Source of the DNA: Chromatiales bacterium
GTDB lineage: Bacteria > Pseudomonadota > Gammaproteobacteria > CAMYNG01
Assembly (NCBI GenBank): GCA_026990045.1
Contig: JALSIK010000315.1
Span: 1 to 8,950 of the forward strand
Reading direction: 5' to 3'
Length of the DNA stretch: 8,950 nucleotides
The translations under genes and the position numbers were made by a program. Every line of letters begins with the position of its first letter. Position 1 is the stretch's first letter. The notes under the pieces were generated by a model. It did not search any database and was not told where the DNA came from. It worked only from the letters and a program-made list of their open reading frames with translations. Positions 1 to 5,093 of the stretch are shown here, piece after piece.

Positions 1-61
1 CGTCGCCGTCGATGGGCTTGCCCTGGTCGTCCTTAATCCAACAATAGGCTGGTGTGGCCAT
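1..61 (-). CDS. hcp: Hcp (TssD), T6SS inner-tube protein, 5' part only
   Basis: Only the first 20 codons lie in the window; the gene runs off the left edge. The N-terminus reads MATPAYCWIKDDQGKP followed by IDGD, which is the typical start of one Hcp subfamily (MATPAY-x-W-[IL]-KDD). Hcp forms hexameric rings that stack into the inner tube of the T6SS. It is expelled with the VgrG spike and also serves as chaperone and carrier for small effectors. The ATG at 61-59 follows a TAAGGAGGT element (73-65), so the start is clear. The gene lies 196 nt after tssC in the same direction, as in many tssB-tssC-hcp clusters. The call rests on only 20 residues plus context, but both agree well. Confidence 0.9.
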   Translation of the reverse strand, partial: MATPAYCWIKDDQGKPIDGD

Positions 62-64
62 GTT

Positions 65-73
65 ACCTCCTTA
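65..73 (-). promoter_or_regulatory. Very strong ribosome binding site of hcp
   Basis: On the minus strand this reads TAAGGAGGT, a 9-nt perfect complement to the usual 3' tail of bacterial 16S rRNA. Four nucleotides (TAAC) separate GGAGG from the hcp ATG, which is slightly short. The other genes in the window have weaker 4-6 nt sites. This fits the need for Hcp in large excess over the membrane and baseplate components. Confidence 0.85.
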
Positions 74-79
74 TCATCT

Positions 80-160
80 TCACTGTTGACGCATATGAAA
101 CAACCGGATGCCCATGCATCCTGCCCGTCTGGACCACCCGCGGGGGGAACAGGGGCCCAT
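80..160 (-). CDS. Possible 26-aa leader ORF upstream of hcp
   Basis: A short ORF in the tssC-hcp spacer starts at ATG 160-158 and stops at TGA 82-80. The start is preceded by AAGGAG (172-167), six nucleotides before the ATG. The 26-residue product begins MGPCSPRGWSRR and ends HMRQQ. It is Arg-rich, with no recognisable domain and no signal peptide. Its stop lies 18 nt before the hcp ATG, so translation through it could influence initiation at hcp. A well-spaced Shine-Dalgarno is the only positive evidence; an ORF this short can arise by chance. It could equally be untranslated leader. Confidence 0.25.
   Translation of the reverse strand: MGPCSPRGWSRRAGCMGIRLFHMRQQ
106..121 (-). repeat. Short inverted repeat (6-bp stem, 4-nt loop) in hcp leader
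   Basis: GGATGC and GCATCC form a perfect 6-bp inverted repeat around a 4-nt loop, 45 nt upstream of the hcp start. It lies inside the possible leader ORF. It could form a small RNA hairpin in the hcp 5' region. No function can be assigned from sequence. Confidence 0.4.
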
Positions 161-222
161 CAAACACTCCTTGTCCAACCACGCATCCGGCGCTCGACTT
201 GCAGCACCGGACTGTTCGGCGC

Positions 223-246
223 CGCCGGCCCGTCCCTGGGCCGGCG
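223..246 (-). repeat. Strong GC hairpin in the tssC-hcp spacer, no U-tract
   Basis: A perfect 9-bp inverted repeat (223-231 with 238-246) surrounds a 6-nt loop. It begins 12 nt after the tssC stop in the transcribed direction. All nine pairs are G-C. No T-run follows on the minus strand, so it is not a standard intrinsic terminator. It more likely affects mRNA stability or processing between the sheath genes and hcp, or causes partial attenuation. That role is inference. Confidence 0.6.
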
Positions 247-250
247 TGCC

Positions 251-269
251 GTCACCGTCAGTCGGTGAC
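251..269 (-). repeat. Inverted repeat spanning the tssC stop codon
   Basis: GTCACCG and CGGTGAC form a perfect 7-bp stem with a 5-nt loop (ACTGA on the transcribed strand) that contains the tssC TGA stop codon (260-258). Together with the hairpin at 223-246 it gives two stem-loops in tandem at the end of tssC. Such pairs often mark RNA processing or 3'-end protection points, but no function is shown here. Confidence 0.5.
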
Positions 270-1790
270 AGGCATCTGGGATACCAGCGACAGCCTCACG
301 TCCACGCCCTCGATCTGGAAATGGGGCATGACGTAAAGGTTGACGCTGTAGAAGCCCGGGTTCTCCGGGATCTCCTTGACCTCCACCCGGCCATCCCGCA
401 GGGGGTGGCTGGAAATGAGCTCGGGCTCCGGGTCGTTCATCTTCGTGACCAGGGTCTGGATCCAGTCATTGAGCTCGTCCTCCAGCACCTTGCGGCTCTT
501 GGTCGAGCCGATGTTCTCCCGCTGCAGCACCTTGAGGTAGTGGGCCAGGCGCGAAACGAGGAAAATGTACGGCAGGCGGGCGTTGACCCGGCTGTTGGCC
601 GTGGCCTCCTCGGTGTCGTACTCGGCGGGTTTCTGGGTGGAGTTGGCCGAGAAGAAGCAGGCAAAATCGCTGTTCTTGTAGTAGCTCAAGGGGATGAATC
701 CCAGCTCGGCGAACTCCAGCTCCCGCGTTTCCGGGATGAGGATCTCCGTGGGGATCTTGCTTTGCAGGCCGCGGCCGGCGTCGTAGAGGTGAATGGGCAG
801 GTTCTCCACCTTGCCGCCCGATTCCGGCCCGCGGATCTGCACGCACCAGCCGTTCTCCTTGAAGCTGCGCGCCATGTTGGCGGCGAAGGCGAAGGCGGAA
901 TTGCCCCACAGGTAGTTCTCGTGGCCCTCGGCGTTGACCTGCTCCTCGTAGTTGAAGGCCCGGACCGGGTTGTTGTCCTTGCCGTAGGGCAGGCGCAGCA
1001 GGAACCGCGGCAGGGTCAGCCCGATGTAGCGGGCGTCCTCGGACTCGCGGAAGCCCTTCCAGCGGATGTACTCGGCACGGTCCATGTAGGTCGCCAGGTC
1101 GTGGATCTTCGGGATCTCGTCGATGTTGTCCTTGAGGAAGAACTTGGCACCCACCGAGGCCAGGAACGGCGCATGGGTGGCCGCCGAGACCCGCGAAACC
1201 TCGGTCAGCAGCCCGATGTCCTGGGCCGAGGCGTCGAACTCGTAGTTGGCGATGATGGCCGACACCGGCTGCCCGCCGGGCATGTCGTACTCGTTGATGT
1301 AAAGGTGCTTGTACAGCCCGGACTGGGTGGTGTCGGGCGACTCCTCGAAGTCCTCGCGCAGGTCGTCCTTGGCCACGTCCAGGATCTCGACCTTGATGTT
1401 GGCCTTGAAATCGCACCGTTCCACCAGGTACTGGAGACCGCGCCAGGTGGACTCGATCTCCTGGAACCGGGGATGGTGCAGGATCTCGTCGAGCTGGCGG
1501 CTGATGGTGGCGTCGATACGCGCGATGTGGCCGTCCAGCAACGCCTTGTCGATGCGCTCCACGGTGCCGCTGGACTCCATGATGATGTCCAGGAACACCT
1601 GCAGGGCCGCGTTGAGCCGCGCACTGCGGTCGGTCTCGGCCATGGCGCGGACGTCGGCGAACGCATCGAGCTTGATCCCCTGCTCCACCGGCGCAATGTC
1701 CACCAGGCGGCTCAGGCGCTCGTAGACACCGCCTTCCTCCTGTTCCTCCACCTGAGCGGCAGAGGCCTTTGCCTGTTTCTGTGTTGCCAT
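258..1790 (-). CDS. tssC: TssC (VipB/ImpD), large subunit of the T6SS contractile sheath
   Basis: This is a complete 510-aa sheath protein of the TssC/VipB family (usual length about 490-510). TssB-TssC heterodimers polymerise in the cytoplasm into the contractile sheath around the Hcp tube, and ClpV recycles them after firing. Conserved stretches include W116-R-G-L near the start of the family domain, the QSGLYKH block at about 156-162, RESEDARY at 248-255, FFSANSTQKP at 379-388 and the LPYIFLVSRLAHYLKVLQRE block near 406-425. The N-terminal tail (about 1-35) is polar, then short-helical; in relatives this region carries the ClpV-binding helix. The ATG at 1790 has AGAGAGG eight nucleotides upstream and gives the expected N-terminus. 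tssB ends 37 nt upstream and hcp follows 196 nt downstream. No frameshift or missing block is visible. Confidence 0.98.
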   Translation of the reverse strand: MATQKQAKASAAQVEEQEEGGVYERLSRLVDIAPVEQGIKLDAFADVRAMAETDRSARLNAALQVFLDIIMESSGTVERIDKALLDGHIARIDATISRQLDEILHHPRFQEIESTWRGLQYLVERCDFKANIKVEILDVAKDDLREDFEESPDTTQSGLYKHLYINEYDMPGGQPVSAIIANYEFDASAQDIGLLTEVSRVSAATHAPFLASVGAKFFLKDNIDEIPKIHDLATYMDRAEYIRWKGFRESEDARYIGLTLPRFLLRLPYGKDNNPVRAFNYEEQVNAEGHENYLWGNSAFAFAANMARSFKENGWCVQIRGPESGGKVENLPIHLYDAGRGLQSKIPTEILIPETRELEFAELGFIPLSYYKNSDFACFFSANSTQKPAEYDTEEATANSRVNARLPYIFLVSRLAHYLKVLQRENIGSTKSRKVLEDELNDWIQTLVTKMNDPEPELISSHPLRDGRVEVKEIPENPGFYSVNLYVMPHFQIEGVDVRLSLVSQMPVTD

Positions 1791-1827
1791 GATGCTTACC
1801 TCTCTGGTGACCGACGGGTACGGGCCG

Positions 1828-2379
1828 TCAGGTGGTGGTTTCGTCTTCGGCCGCTTCTTCCGCCCCCGCGTCCCGGCCCTCGGAGCGGTTCAGCGGCGCC
1901 AGCTGGTCGAGCTGTTCCTTGAGGTCCTTGAGCTCGGGCTGGCTGGCGACGATGCGCTCCAGCTCGCGGCGGAAATTGCCGTTGTCCAGCAGGTTGGCCT
2001 TGAGGTCCTTGAGCAGGTTGCGCATGGCCAGCAGGTTCTTGATCTGCGGCACCTGGCTCGCCACTCGCTCGGGATGGAAGTCCTTGATCTCCCTGAAGGT
2101 GAGATCGATTTCGATCTCGCTGCCGTCTTCCGAGATGGCGTTGGGCACGGTGAACCTGGCCTGGGGCGCCAGGTCCTTCATCACGCCCTCGAAGTTCTCC
2201 TTGTGGATGTTGATGCGCTTGCGCTCCGCCAGCCGCCCCTTGGCCTGGCCGGCACTGAAGTCGCCCAGCACCAGCAGCTTGAGGGGCAGCTCGGTCTTCT
2301 TGCGGGCGCCGCCGGTCTCCACGTCCAGGGTGATGTTGACCCGCGCCTTGGGGATCTCGTTCTGGTAGCTGTCTGCCAT
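1828..2379 (-). CDS. tssB: TssB (VipA/ImpB), small subunit of the T6SS contractile sheath
   Basis: This is a complete 183-aa protein of the TssB/VipA family (usual length about 160-180). It pairs with TssC to form the sheath protomer. Conserved features are the start MADSYQNEIPKARVNI, the LKLLVLGDFS block near residues 34-43, the RINIHKENF block near 55-63, and a predicted helical region with LLAMRNLLKDLKANL. The C-terminus ends in an acidic and threonine tail (about 165-183) that looks disordered. The reading frame also has an upstream TTG at 2394, but that codon overlaps the GAGGAG ribosome binding site. The ATG at 2379 lies seven nucleotides after this site and gives the family N-terminus, so it was chosen. 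tssA ends 70 nt upstream; tssC begins 37 nt downstream. Confidence 0.97.
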   Translation of the reverse strand: MADSYQNEIPKARVNITLDVETGGARKKTELPLKLLVLGDFSAGQAKGRLAERKRINIHKENFEGVMKDLAPQARFTVPNAISEDGSEIEIDLTFREIKDFHPERVASQVPQIKNLLAMRNLLKDLKANLLDNGNFRRELERIVASQPELKDLKEQLDQLAPLNRSEGRDAGAEEAAEDETTT

Positions 2380-2386
2380 GGTCTTG

Positions 2387-2392
2387 CTCCTC
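2387..2392 (-). promoter_or_regulatory. Ribosome binding site that decides the tssB start
   Basis: The minus strand reads GAGGAG followed by seven nucleotides and the ATG at 2379. The in-frame alternative TTG at 2394-2392 overlaps this element, so it could not use it. This supports the shorter 183-aa TssB. Confidence 0.75.
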
Positions 2393-2401
2393 AACGTTCG
2401 T

Positions 2402-2436
2402 CCGGCATCGCCGGGTTACGGGCCGCCTGGACCCGG
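2402..2436 (-). repeat. Two overlapping inverted repeats in the tssA-tssB gap
   Basis: One stem is CCGGC (2402-2406) with GCCGG (2410-2414) around a 3-nt loop. The other is CCGGGT (2411-2416) with ACCCGG (2431-2436) around a 14-nt loop. They share bases 2411-2414, so only one can form at a time. They lie just upstream of the tssB ribosome binding site. Neither is followed by a T-run, so a terminator is unlikely. In DNA this rich in GC, short stems are common by chance. Confidence 0.3.
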
Positions 2437-2449
2437 GTGATTCCGCGCA

Positions 2450-4078
2450 CTACATCGCTCCCCGCGCGGCCAGCAGCCGGGCCGCGTGGAACAGGTCGGT
2501 GCGGCACATGGCGGCCGTGGCCTCGGCCATGCGCCGCTCCAGTTCGCCCTTGGCCGTCTCCGGCGCCTCCGCCAGCGCCTGGCGCAGGGCCTCCTGGTGG
2601 TGCCGGGCCAGCGTCAGCGCCAGCTCCGCGTCCCACAAGGCGAGGTGGCGCGACTCGGCCTCGGCCATGAGCTCGTCCAGGGCCGGCAGCGCGAGGTCGG
2701 CCCGGCCGTGCTGCAGGCACAGCACCGCCTGCTCCATGCGCAGGCGGAACTGGTCGCGGTGGCTGAAGTTGCCCGGCTCTCCCAGCACCGCCAGCCCCGC
2801 GACCAGCGACTCGGCCGCCGCTTCCCGGGCCCGCTGCACCAGCTCGTTGATGAGCTTGTCGCTGTCGCGTTTCTCCAGCAGGTTGACCGTGCCCTGGCCG
2901 CGCAGGCCGTCCAGCCAGCCGAGGGTCTCGCCGCCGGCAAACGGCGTCCCGTCCTCGAACCGGCATTCCGGCAGCGCGGGCAGGCGCCGCAGCAGGGCCG
3001 CGGTCTCGGCCTCCACCAGCGCCGCCAGGTCCGGGCGCTGCATGCCCCGCGCCGCCTGCACCGCCAGCCACTGGAGATCCAGCGAGACGTGGGCCCCGGG
3101 CTCCATGAGCATGGCCTCGCACAGCCGCCAGGCGGCCTCGTGCGCGCCCTGGGCCAGGTTGTCGCGGATCTCGGCGAGGCCGGCCGCGCGGGGTGCGGCG
3201 ATCCGGGTGCGGCCGTCCTGCTGCGGCGGGGCCTGCAGGCCGCCCCACTGCACCGCCCGGGCGAGGGCGGCGGCGCGGGCGAAATCCCCCGCCTCGTGGA
3301 GGTAGTCCAGCAGGTGGCGGACCCGGCGCATGAAGTCCTGCTCGGAGGCGGGCCGGGCGCCCAGCTCCGCCGCGGGCGCCGGCCTGGCCCCGGCCGGCGG
3401 CCCCGCCTCATCCGCCGGCGGGTCTTCCTGCGCGCCGCTGTCGGCGCCCGCCGCCGGGGCATCCTCCGCCGGGACCGCAGGTGCGGGCGCGGGGGCGCTG
3501 CGCCGCGCGCGTTCCAGCACTGCGCGGGGCGCGGTCCAGGGTTCGGGGGACGGTTCCACCAGGGTCGCCGCCAGTTCGTTGAACCGCTCCACCGCCGCCT
3601 GCACCCGGTCCACGTCCTCCCGCCCGGCACCCTCCAGGGCCTGTTCCATGTAGGCCAGCAGCTTGGGCTGGTCCACCCACTGCAGCGCGTTGCGGCGCGC
3701 GTTGTCCTTGGCCGGAAAGCAATAGCGGCCGAAGCGTTCCATGAGCCCGCAGTACAGGGCCAGTCCTTCTTCCAGGCCGCGGAGTCCATGGACGTAGGTG
3801 GCCGCCAGCAGGTAGTAACCGGCGACGCGGAGATCCTTGCCCGTGTCCGCCAGCACCTGCCGGGCGTAGCGGAGCACGGCCTCGTAGTCGTTGCCCTCGC
3901 GCAGCTCGATCTGCTCCTTGGCCAGGTAGAACGCGTCCGAGTACAGCGGGTCCTCCCCCGTTTCCACCGCGCCGGGGATGGGTGCGAGCAGCTCCTCGAT
4001 GTGGGGCGGCAGCGCGGCGGTCTCCTCCGGGCCCGGCGCCGGCGCCTCCACCACCCGTGCCTCCGCCGCCTCGCTCAT
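2450..4078 (-). CDS. tssA: TssA, VasJ-type (ImpA_N plus VasJ C-terminal domain)
   Basis: This is a complete 542-aa TssA-family protein. TssA proteins bind baseplate and membrane-complex components and help prime or cap the growing sheath and tube. Residues about 25-155 form the ImpA_N domain, with the typical EDPLYSDAFYLAKEQIE stretch (42-58) and the FPAKDNARRNALQW block (121-134). Residues about 192-245 are a low-complexity linker rich in Ala, Pro, Gly and acidic residues. The remainder (about 246-540) is mostly helical and matches the VasJ-type C-terminus, including the helical repeat-like stretch SLDLQWLAVQAARGM. The ATG at 4078 overlaps the tagF stop (ATGA) and has GGGAGGT six nucleotides upstream (4091-4085), so the start is well supported. 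The frame stays open far upstream through tagF, but that part is only a shadow. Subtype assignment is less certain than family. Confidence 0.93.
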   Translation of the reverse strand: MSEAAEARVVEAPAPGPEETAALPPHIEELLAPIPGAVETGEDPLYSDAFYLAKEQIELREGNDYEAVLRYARQVLADTGKDLRVAGYYLLAATYVHGLRGLEEGLALYCGLMERFGRYCFPAKDNARRNALQWVDQPKLLAYMEQALEGAGREDVDRVQAAVERFNELAATLVEPSPEPWTAPRAVLERARRSAPAPAPAVPAEDAPAAGADSGAQEDPPADEAGPPAGARPAPAAELGARPASEQDFMRRVRHLLDYLHEAGDFARAAALARAVQWGGLQAPPQQDGRTRIAAPRAAGLAEIRDNLAQGAHEAAWRLCEAMLMEPGAHVSLDLQWLAVQAARGMQRPDLAALVEAETAALLRRLPALPECRFEDGTPFAGGETLGWLDGLRGQGTVNLLEKRDSDKLINELVQRAREAAAESLVAGLAVLGEPGNFSHRDQFRLRMEQAVLCLQHGRADLALPALDELMAEAESRHLALWDAELALTLARHHQEALRQALAEAPETAKGELERRMAEATAAMCRTDLFHAARLLAARGAM

Positions 4079-5091
4079 TGCAGGACCTCCCGCGAGCGCC
4101 AGTGGTGCAGCGCATCCACCAGCAGCATGTCGTCGGCCTCCACGATGTGGCGCATGGCCGAGACGTCGCCGGGCTCGTTCTCCATCTCGTGGATCACGTC
4201 CAGCACCGACCCGTCGTGCTTGCGCGGTTCCACCAGGTTGCCGAAGTAGGACGGCGGCACCGGGCGGAAGAAGACCGTGAGCCGGGGCGGAAAGCCGGGC
4301 CCCGCCTCGTTCCAGAAATACTGCCCGTGCCAGCGGCGGCCGCTGAGGATCGTCTCGCAGAGCTGGACCCAGAACACCACGTACGGCGACGGCTCGGCCC
4401 GGCTGGGCAGCGGCAGGCGCATGCCCCAGTGCACCCGCTGGGGCGTGCGCCGGGCCACCGTGTGCAGGGCCGAGACCAGGGTGCGCACGAAGGCCGCCCG
4501 CGTCCCGGTGCCGGCACCGGGCAGGATCTCGTTCCAGAATTCGCCCATGCGGATGTCCCCCAGCAGCGACATCTCCGCGTCCAGCAGGTCGCGCCGGGAC
4601 ACCTCGCCGCAGAGCTGGCCGGCCACGTCCAGGGTCGAGGTGAGCACCCCCAGGTGCGCACCCTCCCAGTTGCGTGCCGTGACCTGCTCCAGGGCCTCGA
4701 AGAAATCGGCCCGGGCCATGGGCACCACCGCCTGCATCTCCTTGAATTCCGGGTAGTCCATGGCCGCGAAGACCACGAAGGGATAGTGGCGCCCGCTCTT
4801 GTCGCGTCCCGGCAGGATCATGCCGGCCAGGGTCCGCTCGTCCTCGGCCCCGGTCCAGACGAAGCGGTAACGGGGCAGGGCTTCCAGCACCCGCTTCCAG
4901 TCGTCGCCGAACTTGCGGCTCATCAGCATGACCCCGTCGTGGATCCAGCCGTCCAGGGCCACCACCTCGCGGGTGGAGACGTTGTGCTTGATGAAATCGG
5001 CATGGACCGGCATCTTGCCGAAACACCCCACCACGTCCCGTGTCGCCACGGACGCCGCCGCACCGTTGTCCCGGTTGAGGAAGCCGAACAT
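4075..5091 (-). CDS. tagF: TagF, T6SS-associated post-translational repressor
   Basis: This is a complete 338-aa protein of the TagF family (DUF2094). In Pseudomonas aeruginosa and Agrobacterium, TagF represses T6SS assembly after translation, through interaction with the forkhead protein Fha, and its action is relieved by the threonine-phosphorylation pathway or by other signals. Family marks are VGCFGKMPVHADFIKHN at about 21-37 (the FGK-[LM]-P / DF-[IV] motif), the ILPGRDKSGRHYPFVVF stretch at 92-108, and a W-rich C-terminal half (YVVFWVQLCETIL, 237-249; RWHGQYFW, 253-260). It is longer than short TagF forms of about 220 residues, with an extra C-terminal region of about 100 residues. No phosphatase (PppA) domain is fused to it. 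The ATG at 5091 lies 2 bp after the tssM stop; the stop overlaps the tssA start. It should be cytoplasmic, with no signal peptide or membrane segment. Confidence 0.93.
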   Translation of the reverse strand: MFGFLNRDNGAAASVATRDVVGCFGKMPVHADFIKHNVSTREVVALDGWIHDGVMLMSRKFGDDWKRVLEALPRYRFVWTGAEDERTLAGMILPGRDKSGRHYPFVVFAAMDYPEFKEMQAVVPMARADFFEALEQVTARNWEGAHLGVLTSTLDVAGQLCGEVSRRDLLDAEMSLLGDIRMGEFWNEILPGAGTGTRAAFVRTLVSALHTVARRTPQRVHWGMRLPLPSRAEPSPYVVFWVQLCETILSGRRWHGQYFWNEAGPGFPPRLTVFFRPVPPSYFGNLVEPRKHDGSVLDVIHEMENEPGDVSAMRHIVEADDMLLVDALHHWRSREVLQ

Positions 5092-5093
5092 GT

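Larger units (their letters stand above)
62..257 (-). other. tssC-hcp spacer / hcp 5' leader, no clear promoter
   Basis: This 196-nt spacer is by far the longest in the operon. It holds the GC hairpin at 223-246, the small hairpin at 106-121, a possible 26-codon ORF and the strong hcp ribosome binding site. The part nearest hcp (about 74-105) is more AT-rich than the rest. I found no convincing sigma-70 or sigma-54 promoter for hcp, so read-through from upstream genes is the simplest assumption. A separate, non-consensus promoter cannot be excluded. Confidence 0.6.

Noticed and set aside
223..246. Intrinsic terminator after tssC
   Set aside because: The stem is strong but no T-run follows in the direction of transcription; it is listed only as a hairpin.
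62..257. Sigma-54 or sigma-70 promoter for hcp
   Set aside because: A GGCACG at about 243-248 resembles the -24 half of a sigma-54 site, but no GC/TTGC element follows at the right spacing. No paired -35/-10 boxes reach reasonable agreement.
108..1922. 604-aa plus-strand ORF opposite tssC
   Set aside because: It is antisense to a clear TssC gene. Its composition is that of a high-GC shadow frame, and it has no recognisable domain.
2486..4249. 587-aa plus-strand ORF opposite tssA and tagF
   Set aside because: Antisense shadow with Arg, His, Gln and Gly-rich sequence; the minus-strand genes explain the region fully.
2450..5026. 858-aa minus-strand ORF that would extend TssA upstream
   Set aside because: Before 4078 it reads tagF in the wrong frame. 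The TssA start at 4078 has a good ribosome binding site and the ATGA overlap.
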